The translations under genes were made by a program, and so were the position numbers. Positions 18,521-28,346 of a DNA stretch of 44,105 nucleotides are shown in pieces. Source of the DNA: Candidatus Woesearchaeota archaeon. Its GTDB lineage: Archaea > Nanobdellota > Nanobdellia > SCGC-AAA011-G17 > GW2011-AR20. Positions within the stretch are counted from its first letter, which is position 1. Each line of letters begins with the position of its first letter. The notes under the pieces are model-generated. The model was not told the origin of the DNA, ran no database searches, and saw only the letters and a program-made list of their open reading frames with translations. The stretch covers positions 1 to 44,105 of the forward strand of contig JACQNJ010000016.1 in NCBI GenBank assembly GCA_016203115.1, given 5' to 3'.

Positions 18521-18793
18521 ATGAAAATAGAGTTCATTAAGAATGAAAAAAACAAAGTTGAATTCAAGATTATTGGCGAGGATCACACTTTTTGCAATAT
18601 CTTAAGAAGAGAACTTTGGAATAACAATGATGTGGACGTTGCGGCTTATACAATTGACCATCCTTTGGTAAGTGAACCTATCATGCTTGTTGAAACCAAG
18701 AAATCTGAACCGAAAAAAGCACTTTTGAATGCTGCTGATTCTTTAAAAAAACAAATTGAAGATATTAAGAAATCATTTAATGCTGCATTTTAG
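18521..18793 (+). CDS. rpoL: DNA-directed RNA polymerase subunit L
   Basis: EDHTFCNILRRELWNNNDVDVAAYTIDHPLVSEPIMLVET; start corrected to 18521. Confidence 0.92.
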   Translation: MKIEFIKNEKNKVEFKIIGEDHTFCNILRRELWNNNDVDVAAYTIDHPLVSEPIMLVETKKSEPKKALLNAADSLKKQIEDIKKSFNAAF

Positions 18794-18835
18794 TCAATCA
18801 AAAATTATATAAATGCGTTTCCTTTATGAGACTTG

Positions 18836-19603
18836 ATGTTAGAAGAAAATAAAGAGGTTCCAGTTTCTTTTTATGTATTAGCATTATTTTCTATATTATT
18901 TCTCGTTTTTTTCTTTATTGGACAAGAAACCCCACAGAATAAAGAGAAAGTTACTGGCGCTTTGACGGTTGCTGGACAAGACCTTTCTTCTCCTGTCGGA
19001 CTGATTATTCTAGGAACTATTAGCATTCTTCTTATAGGATTTATTGTATTGCTTATAGTAAAAATGAGGCATAAAAAAAATGTTGCAATTGTGGCGCCTG
19101 TAGTCCCAAAAGCTGATAAAGAGCTTTCTCTTCCTGGGTCTAATATAGAGGCTAAATCTTCTGAGAACAAGCTTACTGAACGTGAGGTTGAGAATCTGTT
19201 TAAAGAACAAGATAGTGTTTATTCAATTGAAGAACCTGCTCCCAAATCTCTTGAAAAGCCCCAGTCTGCAATTCTTGAAAAACCTCAACAAGATTCTAGA
19301 CCTAGTGAAAATGTTGAGCCTGAAAAAGTTATGGTCAACTTAGTACAACTGAAGTATATTATTGTTGGCATGTTAAAGGAACGCAAAACTGGACAGGATA
19401 TCATTGATTTCCTTCTTGCGCAAGGATATGCTGCTCAACAAATTGAAAAGGCAACTGATGATATCAATGTTGACAGCCTGCGAGATTATATCCGGAAATG
19501 CTTATCTCAGGGTCTTAGCAAGTCTCAAATATTTGAAAGCTTGATATCTAAGAAATGGAGAACCGATTTGATCAATAAGGCTTTTTTGTCTTTTAATCAG
19601 TAA
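18836..19603 (+). CDS. Membrane protein with two N-terminal TMs and C-terminal helical repeats
   Basis: TM segments; C-terminal QGYAAQQIEKATDDIN / QGLSKSQIFESLISKKW repeats. Confidence 0.6.
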   Translation: MLEENKEVPVSFYVLALFSILFLVFFFIGQETPQNKEKVTGALTVAGQDLSSPVGLIILGTISILLIGFIVLLIVKMRHKKNVAIVAPVVPKADKELSLPGSNIEAKSSENKLTEREVENLFKEQDSVYSIEEPAPKSLEKPQSAILEKPQQDSRPSENVEPEKVMVNLVQLKYIIVGMLKERKTGQDIIDFLLAQGYAAQQIEKATDDINVDSLRDYIRKCLSQGLSKSQIFESLISKKWRTDLINKAFLSFNQ

Positions 19604-20300
19604 ATGACCAAATGAGTTTAGCAGAAACATCCCGACCTTTTTTAGAAGATCCACCGACCATCATTTTGTAACCTCGTGGAAATATCGCAGCTGATAAATC
19701 TTCTCCTTCTTTATAAGGAAGTGGACCGAACCCAACACCTGCATTATAGTAAAATCCTCTACCTCTATCGTATCTTCTAACGCTTGAAGTTGTTATATCT
19801 AAACCACAACCCGCTATTGCCCTAATTGGTGTGTTTGACCTAACCTCTCCACCTATCCTATGTACGCTACCAGATTCATTGTAGCTCTCATCAGATTCTC
19901 CTTCTCCCCTCTTTCCGCTTGTTATTAACCATAATGTTCCGGGTAGTCTAGGGGAAGGATCTGTTAATCTAAATTCAAGACCTACTACTGCCATATCATT
20001 TTTTGGAAATTGGTTTTTATATCCTTCTAATCCAAATAGAACGCATAACTGTTTAGGCAAGTATTTACTAATACCTGTTGTATCACCAGTTTGTTTTTGA
20101 GGCAAAGCCGTATAATCTTCTAGGGGCAGATCAGTTTCACTTGTTCTAATATTTCTTTGTATTCTAAGAGAATCTGCATTTACATAAGTAGTGTCAATTC
20201 CAGTATATGCTGTTATTTCATCTGCCGATGCTTTACTAGTTAAACTTAACGTTGCTACAGCAGCTAATGCTGATAATCTTTTTATAAATCTTGATTTCAT
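19593..20300 (-). CDS. Secreted orphan protein, beta-rich/beta-barrel-like
   Basis: Signal peptide MKSRFIKRLSALAAVATLSLTSKASA|DE; Gly/aromatic C-terminal part (FYYNAGVGFGPLPY...VSAKLIWSFTD). Confidence 0.55.
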   Translation of the reverse strand: MKSRFIKRLSALAAVATLSLTSKASADEITAYTGIDTTYVNADSLRIQRNIRTSETDLPLEDYTALPQKQTGDTTGISKYLPKQLCVLFGLEGYKNQFPKNDMAVVGLEFRLTDPSPRLPGTLWLITSGKRGEGESDESYNESGSVHRIGGEVRSNTPIRAIAGCGLDITTSSVRRYDRGRGFYYNAGVGFGPLPYKEGEDLSAAIFPRGYKMMVGGSSKKGRDVSAKLIWSFTD

Positions 20301-20420
20301 TTTAAGCTGTCAATTTGGAAATTTTATCCTTTATAAATCTTCCTACTTTTACTACTTTTTAGTAAAGTATAAGAAGATTAGAAACCTTTTTATTAAATGG
20401 ATTTTAAATTCAAAAAGTAA

Positions 20421-20990
20421 ATGAAATTAAAAAAAGTCTGGAATTTTATATGGAAAGATGATTCTCTTTTATCTTGGATTGTTAATGTTATTTTAGCTTT
20501 TCTAATTGTAAAATTCCTGCTTTTCCCTGGATTAGGGCTAATCTTAGGGACAAGCCATCCTGTAGTAGCTGTTGTTTCTGAGAGCATGAACCATCAGGGC
20601 AATTTTAATGAGTGGTGGGAAAGGCAAGGGGAATGGTATGAAAGCAGAGGAATTAGCAAAGAGGAGTTTAGAACATGGAGCATGAGCAATGGATTTAGCA
20701 AGGGAGATATAATCTTTTTAAAGGGAAAGGAAATCTTTGAAGTTGGTGAAATTATCGTGTTTACTGCAAATTCAAATAATCCTATAATTCATAGAATTAT
20801 TGCCAAAAATGGGGAAGTTTACCAAACCAAGGGAGATGCTAATAGTGATTCTTCTGAAAGCTTAGGAGAAAGAAGCATAACAAAAGAGAGAATAATAGGG
20901 AAAGCTTTATTTAGGATTCCTTATTTAGGGTGGATTAAGGTTTTGGCCTCAGAGATTGTAGGAGGAGTAAAAAATGCTGTTTTGTCCTAA
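20421..20990 (+). CDS. Signal peptidase I (Sec11-like)
   Basis: HPVVAVVSESMNHQG, GDIIFLKG, IIHRIIAKNGEVYQTKGDAN. Confidence 0.9.
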   Translation: MKLKKVWNFIWKDDSLLSWIVNVILAFLIVKFLLFPGLGLILGTSHPVVAVVSESMNHQGNFNEWWERQGEWYESRGISKEEFRTWSMSNGFSKGDIIFLKGKEIFEVGEIIVFTANSNNPIIHRIIAKNGEVYQTKGDANSDSSESLGERSITKERIIGKALFRIPYLGWIKVLASEIVGGVKNAVLS

Positions 20991-21285
20991 GTGTAAAAGC
21001 CTACTTATACCCAATAAAGAAGACCCAAAGAAAATAGTCTGCTTATGCGGTTATAGATCTAGGCAAAAGAAGAGTATTAGCATAAAAGAAAAATTGGAGA
21101 AAGGCAACAGACTGGAGATTGTTGACAAGACTATTGAAACTTTGCCTTTGACTGAGATGGATTGCCCTAAATGCGGGCATTTAAAGGCTTATTATTGGAC
21201 TGCCCAGACAAGAAGCTCTGATGAATCTGAAACTCGATTTTTTAGATGCGCTAAATGCAGGCATCAGTGGAGACAGTATGACTAA
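20974..21285 (+). CDS. tfs: Transcription factor S (TFIIS/RpoM-like)
   Basis: FCPKCKSLLIP...CPKCGHLKAYYWTAQTRSSDESETRFFRCAKCRHQWRQYD. Confidence 0.95.
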   Translation: MLFCPKCKSLLIPNKEDPKKIVCLCGYRSRQKKSISIKEKLEKGNRLEIVDKTIETLPLTEMDCPKCGHLKAYYWTAQTRSSDESETRFFRCAKCRHQWRQYD

Positions 21286-21580
21286 TCCTTTAATACCAGG
21301 ATATAGAGAAAAGTTCATTAAAGACTTAAGTAAAAATGATGTGAAAATAGCTGTTTCTGGGTTTATTGTTTCTAAAAATGAAGGGAAACTTGTAATCGAT
21401 GACAATACTGGAAGTATTGCTGCTGAAGTTGAAACAAACTTAGGAGTCAATGATTTTGTAAAGATTTTTGGCGTTTTACTGCCGTATGAAGAGGGATTTG
21501 AAATTCAGGGGCATTTTGCTCAGGATTTATCTGGAACAGATGTTGATAGATATATTAAAGTGAAATCCTTACTCCAATAA
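21278..21580 (+). CDS. OB-fold nucleic-acid binding protein
   Basis: VKIAVSGFIVSKNEGKLVIDDNTGSIAAEVE...FVKIFGVL; start at ATG 21278 overlapping tfs. Confidence 0.72.
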   Translation: MTNPLIPGYREKFIKDLSKNDVKIAVSGFIVSKNEGKLVIDDNTGSIAAEVETNLGVNDFVKIFGVLLPYEEGFEIQGHFAQDLSGTDVDRYIKVKSLLQ

Positions 21581-21631
21581 TTATAACTCATTACCAAAAA
21601 CCATTTAAGCACCTCTTTTAATTTAGTGATT

Positions 21632-22372
21632 ATGAAACTTACTTTGGCTGAGACCAGATTTTTGAAAGACCCTGTGAATATTATTTCTGAGCTTGTTAAT
21701 GAAGTAACTTTTAAAATTAATGAGAACAATGTTGAGCTTGTTGCCATGGATCCCGCTAATGTTGCAATGGTCAAATTTAATTTGCTTAGCTCTGCTTTTG
21801 TTGAATATTCCCTTGAAAATTCTGTGGATATCTCTGTTAATCTAGATAATTTCAAGCAAATCTTGAAAAGAGCCAAGCCTTCAGATGTTTTGACCCTGGA
21901 ATTGAATAAAAACAAGTTGAAGATAGAATTGACTGGCGATTCCAAAAGGACATTTAATCTTGCTCTACTTAATCTAGAGGATCAAAAACAAAAAGAGCCC
22001 CAATTGAAGTTTTTAGGCAATCTTGAGATTTCTACTGATCTATTAGAAGAAGCAATTGAAGACATGGGTGTTGTTTCTGATGCTGTTTTGTTTGGTCTGG
22101 AAAAGTCCCAGTTCTCTGTTCAAGCTTCAGGGAATTTAAGCAATGCTAGAATTGACCTTCCTAAGGGAGATGATGTCAGCATTACCTTGAGCGGAGATAA
22201 GCTTTCTTCTAAATACTCTTTAGAATATCTGAAAAAAATCATGAAAGGGGCTAAGCTGACTGATACTGCCTTCTTGTCTCTTGGGAATGATTATCCTTTG
22301 AAGATAGAGTACAAGATAAGAGATAAGATGAATCTGCAATTTATTCTTGCTCCAAGAGTGCAGAACGATTAG
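21632..22372 (+). CDS. pcn: DNA polymerase sliding clamp PCNA
   Basis: VELVAMDPANVAMVKFNL, DVLTLELNKNKLKIEL, YPLKIEYKI, LAPRVQND. Confidence 0.95.
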   Translation: MKLTLAETRFLKDPVNIISELVNEVTFKINENNVELVAMDPANVAMVKFNLLSSAFVEYSLENSVDISVNLDNFKQILKRAKPSDVLTLELNKNKLKIELTGDSKRTFNLALLNLEDQKQKEPQLKFLGNLEISTDLLEEAIEDMGVVSDAVLFGLEKSQFSVQASGNLSNARIDLPKGDDVSITLSGDKLSSKYSLEYLKKIMKGAKLTDTAFLSLGNDYPLKIEYKIRDKMNLQFILAPRVQND

Positions 22373-22379
22373 GAACATG

Positions 22380-22901
22380 ATATCTTATTGCAAATTTTCT
22401 AGATTAAGAAGTGATGTTCATCGAGAACATCATGATACTGAGCATGGTTTCCAACCTGGAAGTGATGATGATCTTTTTAGAAGACTTATGTTAGAGATAA
22501 GCCAGGCTGGCCTTTCTTTTGAAACTATTCTGAAAAAGAAAAAGGGAATTTACAAGGCTTTTTCAACTGTTGAAATTGTTGCTAACTTCAAAGAGAAAGA
22601 TATTGAAAAATTAATGCAGAATCCAGGTATTATTAGGAATAGATTGAAAATTCTTGCAGCAATTCATAATGCCAAAAAAATCAAGGAAATTCAGAGAGAA
22701 TATGGGTCTTTTTGTAAATGGCTTGATTTCTATTATCCTTTGAAAAAAGAAGAATGGGTTAAGCTTTTCAAGAAAACTTTTAAATTTACAGGAGGAGAAA
22801 TTGTAAATGAGTTCATGATGAGCATTGGCTATCTACCTGGGGCGCATGATGAGGATTGTCCTATTGGAAAGAAGTTAAAATACAAACATAAAATTTCATA
22901 A
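22380..22901 (+). CDS. tag: DNA-3-methyladenine glycosylase I family
   Basis: HDTEHGFQPGSDDDLFRRLMLEISQAGLSFETILKKKKGIYKAF, NRLKILAAIHNAK, YLPGAHDEDC. Confidence 0.85.
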   Translation: MSYCKFSRLRSDVHREHHDTEHGFQPGSDDDLFRRLMLEISQAGLSFETILKKKKGIYKAFSTVEIVANFKEKDIEKLMQNPGIIRNRLKILAAIHNAKKIKEIQREYGSFCKWLDFYYPLKKEEWVKLFKKTFKFTGGEIVNEFMMSIGYLPGAHDEDCPIGKKLKYKHKIS

Positions 22902-22943
22902 AAGAAGAATATTTAAATATCACTCTTATTCATATTAATTATT

Positions 22944-23675
22944 ATGCAAAAGAGGTCACAGGTAACAGTTTTTATTATTTTAGGAATTATTATTGTAGCT
23001 GTTATTTTTGCTGCTGTTTATTTTTATGGAGAGGCGATTCAAGACTTTACTAGACCTGCTGTTTTGGATGCATCTCAATTAGAGCCTTTGAAAGCTTATG
23101 TTGTTGGTTGTATGAAAGATTCTGTTGCAGCTGATCTTGAAAATTTGAAAAAAAATTCTGGATATTTTAATCCTATAAATTCTAAAGTTGATTATACTGG
23201 GTATAGTGTTAATGCTTTGGTTGACAAGAGTTTAACCTCTCCAAATTTAATGAATTCTTTAACTGGCGTTGAAAATGGAATCTCCTTAAATGTTAAAAAT
23301 AAAATAATTAATAACTGCAATCTAGATTCCTTTGATTTTGAGATTAAAAAAGAGATTGAAAATATTGAGGTCAGTACTGAAATTAAAGAGAGCAATGTTA
23401 TTGTTAACTTGAGATATCCTTTAACTGTTTCTAAAGACCGTGTTTCTTTGAATGTAGATGAATTTTCTCTTGTTGTTGAAGATGACTTTGGGAAAATTTA
23501 CAGAGCTGTGAATGATGTTGTAAATGGAGAGATTAATGGGGATTTTAATATGAATGAATACTTTTTACAGAATAGCGAAGTTACTGTGACAAGAGCTGAG
23601 GGAAATAATGGCATTGTTTATAGGATTGTTAGTGAAAATGAGAAAGATGGGTTTGTGTTTGGGGTGAAGAGATGA
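22944..23675 (+). CDS. Pilin-like secreted/membrane protein
   Basis: KRSQVTVFIILGIIIVAVIFAAVYF, class III-like signal. Confidence 0.65.
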   Translation: MQKRSQVTVFIILGIIIVAVIFAAVYFYGEAIQDFTRPAVLDASQLEPLKAYVVGCMKDSVAADLENLKKNSGYFNPINSKVDYTGYSVNALVDKSLTSPNLMNSLTGVENGISLNVKNKIINNCNLDSFDFEIKKEIENIEVSTEIKESNVIVNLRYPLTVSKDRVSLNVDEFSLVVEDDFGKIYRAVNDVVNGEINGDFNMNEYFLQNSEVTVTRAEGNNGIVYRIVSENEKDGFVFGVKR

Positions 23676-25462
23676 AAAAAGCTTTATCTATCTTTATTAT
23701 TGCAATTTTTTTAATCAGCTATATTCCTGTAAATGCCCAAACAAGCGGACCTAATGTTTGCTGCGTGAAAAATAAAAATGGAGAATACTGCTCTTATACC
23801 AAATCTGAGAATTGTGAACTGGAAAATTTCGATGTGAATAATAAAGTTGGAATTAAAAAAAGCGATTTTGCATGCTCCCAATTAAATATATGTAATCCAG
23901 TATGTTGCATAAACAAAGAAGGAACTTGCTCTGAGAAGATAAGCACTGCCCAATGTGTTGACCAAGGAGGAATTGCCACTATAGCAAGTGAATGCTCTGC
24001 TGTTCCCCAATGCCAAAAAGGAGCATGCGTCATTAACGGGCAATGCTCTTATCCCATAACTCAGGAAGAATGCACGAGAGCAAGAAATCTCTACAACACT
24101 GAGACTATTTTTGATATTGAGGTCAAATCTGCAAATGAATGCTCTGAGAAATATTCCTTACAAGAAGGATGCTGCGTGACAACTCCATCATGTGGAAGAA
24201 AAAATTCTAAAGAATGCGCTGATGTGAAAGGAGAGTTTAAAGTAGGGATGCTGTGCAGCAATCCTGATTTAGCTGGTGTTTGCCCTGGAGTGAAAAAAGA
24301 AGCTTCCAAACAGTGTGAAAAGGAGGATGTTTACTGGTTTGACTCCAGAGAGAATAAAGAAAATGTAGTTGGGATTCCTTATGATGGATTTATTCATGAT
24401 TTAGAATTAAATAAAAGAGGAAGAGAGGGAAATTGTGATTTTAGAGAAGGTACTATTTGTGGACAGGATAATAGTGGGCAAAATGCATGTGTTAATGTGA
24501 ATTGCAATGTTGGTGACACTTTTGTTTCTAATGGGTTTGTGCAGTACAGCTTTGAGGAAGGAAAGAGCTCTCCAGAGAGGATAAGCACTACCCAGGCTGA
24601 TTTAAGTGGAAGGGACATCAGATATAATGGTGAATCCTGGTGCATGACTAATACTAATTCAGATCCAAACAAACCTGGAACAATACATTATGTTTATTCC
24701 TGCCAATTAGGTAAAATTGTAGTAAATTCATGCAACACCTTCAGAGAAACAATATGCGACTCGCAAAGTAAGAATATTGATGTTGGAGGAAAGAGTATTG
24801 AGATTGAGAATGCTGCATGCATAAAGAACAAATGGGAAACATGCAACCAGTGCGGAGAAGGATGGAATAATAAATGTGACTCCAAAGAATGTTATAAACT
24901 TGGAGGCTCAAAAGATCCAGAAAAAAGCTTTTGTGTGTTTAAAGGAGATGGAATAGATGAATGTCTACCAAAATACCCTCCTGGATTTGATTTTACTGGA
25001 GGATTTGAATTAGACAAAGTTCCAAGCAGCAAATATTCTTTTGAAAATACATGCAATACTTGTGGTGCAGGAGGAACAAATACATGTGACAGAAATGAAT
25101 GCACTTATCTTGGAGATTGTGGAAACTTTAAGGAAGGTTTGTCTACATTGGAAGGTGCATTTTTAGGAGGGAGTGCAGCAGCTACTATATTTTTAGGTGG
25201 GTATTATATCCCTCAAAATATACTTCCTGGAACACTAAAGGAAATATTTACCCTTGGTGCAGCTGAAACTGCGAAAGCTGCGGGAGGAGCAACAATTAAA
25301 GGAGTTATTAAAGATAAGGTTATTGATGCTGCTCTTATCACTATATTGAATTCTATTGTTCCTACTAAAAAAACACCAGATGGAAAAGATGTTGTTGAAC
25401 ATGAGGGAAAGACTTATGTAAAAAGTGGAGATGATTATAACGAGTTTGCACCAGAAGGATGA
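23672..25462 (+). CDS. Large secreted Cys-rich repeat protein
   Basis: Signal peptide; recurring CC / CxxxxxxC modules (VCCVKNKNGEYC, VCCINKEGTC, GACVINGQC, GCCVTTPSC); C-terminal hydrophobic region. Confidence 0.7.
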   Translation: MKKALSIFIIAIFLISYIPVNAQTSGPNVCCVKNKNGEYCSYTKSENCELENFDVNNKVGIKKSDFACSQLNICNPVCCINKEGTCSEKISTAQCVDQGGIATIASECSAVPQCQKGACVINGQCSYPITQEECTRARNLYNTETIFDIEVKSANECSEKYSLQEGCCVTTPSCGRKNSKECADVKGEFKVGMLCSNPDLAGVCPGVKKEASKQCEKEDVYWFDSRENKENVVGIPYDGFIHDLELNKRGREGNCDFREGTICGQDNSGQNACVNVNCNVGDTFVSNGFVQYSFEEGKSSPERISTTQADLSGRDIRYNGESWCMTNTNSDPNKPGTIHYVYSCQLGKIVVNSCNTFRETICDSQSKNIDVGGKSIEIENAACIKNKWETCNQCGEGWNNKCDSKECYKLGGSKDPEKSFCVFKGDGIDECLPKYPPGFDFTGGFELDKVPSSKYSFENTCNTCGAGGTNTCDRNECTYLGDCGNFKEGLSTLEGAFLGGSAAATIFLGGYYIPQNILPGTLKEIFTLGAAETAKAAGGATIKGVIKDKVIDAALITILNSIVPTKKTPDGKDVVEHEGKTYVKSGDDYNEFAPEG

Positions 25463-27411
25463 ATAATAAATCAAAAAAAATATTAGCTGTATTCATGATT
25501 TTGCTAATTTCAACTTTATTATTTTATACAACTCCTTTACATACTTATGCAGGAAATGATATATATGGTGCTATTGCTTTAGGAAGTGTTGGAAGTTTTG
25601 TAGGATTTCCTGGAATAATTATTGGCGGGGCTCTTGGTTATTTTTTAGGTGATTCTAATACAGTTAATGCTGCTTTTCCGATTATTGCTTTTGCTATAGT
25701 TGTCGGTGTAGGTATCCTATTGGGCGGAGCTGGGGCATCGGGTGGAACGTGTGGTTATTATACTGCTCCTGAAACTGCTAATTGTGAAATTTGCAACAGC
25801 AAATTAATGCCTTGCTCAGAGTACTATTGTAAATCTCTAGGACAGAGTTGTCAATATCTTAAAGAAGAAAAGAAATGCATAGAAGTGGAATCAGATGACA
25901 GAAGTGCTCCTATAATCCAGAGATGCTTTGCAAAGGATTTAGGAACAAGAGCAGACTATAGCGTAGAGAGCACCAATGCAGGATGTAAAGTTACAAATGA
26001 AGTGCCTGCTTTTTCAACTTTGGCTATTAAATTTGATTTAGATGAAGTTTCTAGCTGTAAATTATTTTCAAGCCCTGGACAAAATCTTGAGAGCAATGGA
26101 CTGGTTTTAGACAATGGATTTTTTGATAAGGAACATTTCCTATTATTTGATATTAGAAATGCTTCACTGCAAACAATACAAGGATGCAGGGATGGAACTT
26201 TATGTACTGGATATATCAGGTGCAAGGATAAAGCAAACAATGCCATGGCTGCTGATTACTTTGTAAATTTCAAGTTAAAGGAAGCGCCTGACATTGAGAA
26301 ACCAATAATTGTCAGCACATTGGTCAATAACGGGGCTTCGGTTGCCTCTAATGTGAATGAAGTTGATTTCTTTATGCATGTGGATGATAAAACAGGAGTT
26401 GGCGAATGCAGATATAATAAAAATTTAGATTCTAATTTAGAGCAGATGCCTGAGGACCAGAAGTTTAATTGTGAAAACCAGTATGATGCCTTTAAAGCAG
26501 GATATAAATGCAACACTAGACTTAGGGGAATAGAAGCAGGAAAAGATAACAAGTATTATTTCAGATGCAGAGATTCTTCACCTCAAAGAAATACAATGGA
26601 TGTTGGATATGAATTTATTATTAAAGGAACTAACCCCTTAGAAATAACTTCCCATACTTTGCCTACTGGCGAAATATTGACTCCATTACAAACATTGAGT
26701 GTGACTACAACAGATAAGTCAGATTGTAGCTATAAATTAGACAACAAAGAAGAGCAGGATTTTGGAATTACTGGGGCAACTACTAACACTCAGCAATTGA
26801 CTTTAAGTATTGGCAGCCATAATTTAAATGTAGTATGTACTGATGAAGCTGGAAACCAAGTTACTACGAGCTCTGCCTTTAATGTAAATACTCCTGATTT
26901 AATTATTAAAGAAATAAACCCAAATAATACATCTGTTTACACTAATATAGTTCCATTTACTGTTAAGACAAGTGGAGGAGTTTATCAGGATGGGAACTCA
27001 ACATGCAGTTATGGTTCTGGATTTAGGTTTAGCAAGAATATTTTATCTACAGAAACAGTTCATGAAACAAACATCAGCTTAACAGATGGAGTACATGATG
27101 TAAGCATTACATGCAGTGATGGGTTTAAACAGGCAGTTGTAAATACAAGATTAGAGGTTAATGGCAGGGCTTATCCTCAGCTGATAAGGGTTTACACAAG
27201 TGGAGGAGCTTTGATTGTAAATACTGACCAGCCTGCTGTTTGCGGATTTTCAACTAAGGTTAAAGAATTTAATTTAGCAGATTCAGTAAAAATGGATTCT
27301 AGTACAAATACTCAGCACCAACTGCAGTTAGGAAAAGAAGGGGTTTATTATGTCAAATGCGAGGATACAAGGACTAAAAAGCTGAGCCCTAGCTATACTA
27401 TTGTAGTTTAA
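25459..27411 (+). CDS. Large secreted Cys-containing Ig-like surface protein
   Basis: N-terminal TM segments, repeated Ig-like strands with paired Cys; 4-nt overlap with upstream gene. Confidence 0.68.
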   Translation: MNNKSKKILAVFMILLISTLLFYTTPLHTYAGNDIYGAIALGSVGSFVGFPGIIIGGALGYFLGDSNTVNAAFPIIAFAIVVGVGILLGGAGASGGTCGYYTAPETANCEICNSKLMPCSEYYCKSLGQSCQYLKEEKKCIEVESDDRSAPIIQRCFAKDLGTRADYSVESTNAGCKVTNEVPAFSTLAIKFDLDEVSSCKLFSSPGQNLESNGLVLDNGFFDKEHFLLFDIRNASLQTIQGCRDGTLCTGYIRCKDKANNAMAADYFVNFKLKEAPDIEKPIIVSTLVNNGASVASNVNEVDFFMHVDDKTGVGECRYNKNLDSNLEQMPEDQKFNCENQYDAFKAGYKCNTRLRGIEAGKDNKYYFRCRDSSPQRNTMDVGYEFIIKGTNPLEITSHTLPTGEILTPLQTLSVTTTDKSDCSYKLDNKEEQDFGITGATTNTQQLTLSIGSHNLNVVCTDEAGNQVTTSSAFNVNTPDLIIKEINPNNTSVYTNIVPFTVKTSGGVYQDGNSTCSYGSGFRFSKNILSTETVHETNISLTDGVHDVSITCSDGFKQAVVNTRLEVNGRAYPQLIRVYTSGGALIVNTDQPAVCGFSTKVKEFNLADSVKMDSSTNTQHQLQLGKEGVYYVKCEDTRTKKLSPSYTIVV

Positions 27412-27480
27412 TTTAATTCTCTTAAACAAAATAATTGTGCATAGCGTAAAATTAATAAAAGATAGTAAACTAGACAACTT

Positions 27481-27732
27481 ATGGCAAAAATATTTCATGT
27501 GATAATAGAGCGAGATGAAGATGGTGCATATGTGGGAAAAGTTGCAGAGTTACATGGCTGTTTAAGCCAAGGAGGCACATTAGATGAGCTTAGGGTAAAC
27601 ATTAAAGAGTCTATTGAACTTTGTTTAGAAATAGAATCAGAAAATAAACAAAAAATAACTGAGGAGCAAATTAAGTTTATTGGTATTCAAGAGATAGAAT
27701 CTAAATTTGGAAGTTTTTATTTTGTCTTCTAG
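27481..27732 (+). CDS. HicB-like protein without an adjacent HicA
   Basis: FHVIIERDEDGAYVGKVAELHGCLSQGGTLDELRVNIKESIELCLE. Confidence 0.85.
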   Translation: MAKIFHVIIERDEDGAYVGKVAELHGCLSQGGTLDELRVNIKESIELCLEIESENKQKITEEQIKFIGIQEIESKFGSFYFVF

Positions 27733-27741
27733 AACTGATTA

Positions 27742-27972
27742 TCAAGCAGATAGCTGTATTTTTATGGGAAGGGAAATTTTTGCTTCCTTAAGGTCTTGTG
27801 TTCTTTTTTTAAATCCCATAATCGCAATGCCCATGACTTCACCTGTTTTCTCATCTATCCTTTCAAATATACCACTACCCAGGTTTTTAAAATGCCCTTC
27901 TGTAGCACTGCTTATTCCTATTTCTAAGAAATCGCCTTCTTCATCATAATATAAATTCATTTTTCCTTTCAT
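27742..27972 (-). CDS. DUF2283 family putative antitoxin
   Basis: YYDEEGDFLEIGISSATEG...GIFERIDEKTGEVMGIAIMGFKKR; 4-nt overlap with upstream toxin. Confidence 0.85.
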   Translation of the reverse strand: MKGKMNLYYDEEGDFLEIGISSATEGHFKNLGSGIFERIDEKTGEVMGIAIMGFKKRTQDLKEAKISLPIKIQLSA

Positions 27973-28313
27973 TTTAATTTATCCACATAAAAGCTTGTTA
28001 TTACGAATCCATTTCCATTTAAATATTTTACTGAAACGAATAGGTATTCTTTTTTCTCTTTATAATAACGATAGTAAAATCTGACATTTTGATCAAATTC
28101 AAACGGAATTATAGTTGTTGGCTGCTTTAATGTTTCTTTAATTTGCTCTAATTGACCTGACATTCCTGGATGTTCTTGTATATGGTCCCATCGTTCTTTA
28201 CTTATGTAGATTACCCTTCCGGTTTTGTCTATTGCTTCAAGAGTTTTCATTGTCCATAACCGACTAAAACTACCTTTTAATTCTTTCTTTTTCATCTGAA
28301 AATTTTCAATCAT
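27969..28313 (-). CDS. Putative BECR/RelE-fold RNase toxin (PBECR/DUF4258-type)
   Basis: TGRVIYISKERWDHIQEHPGMSGQLEQIKETLKQPTTII...VRFYYRYYKEKKEYLFVSVKYLNGNGFVITSFYV. Confidence 0.72.
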   Translation of the reverse strand: MIENFQMKKKELKGSFSRLWTMKTLEAIDKTGRVIYISKERWDHIQEHPGMSGQLEQIKETLKQPTTIIPFEFDQNVRFYYRYYKEKKEYLFVSVKYLNGNGFVITSFYVDKLK

Positions 28314-28346
28314 AAACTATATAAGATATTAAAGCAGTAAAGAATT

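Noticed and set aside
27420-28346. Gene-end direct repeats around the DUF2283/BECR-type cassette
   Set aside because: Looked for by eye as in the other two cassettes, but no convincing duplicated flank was found
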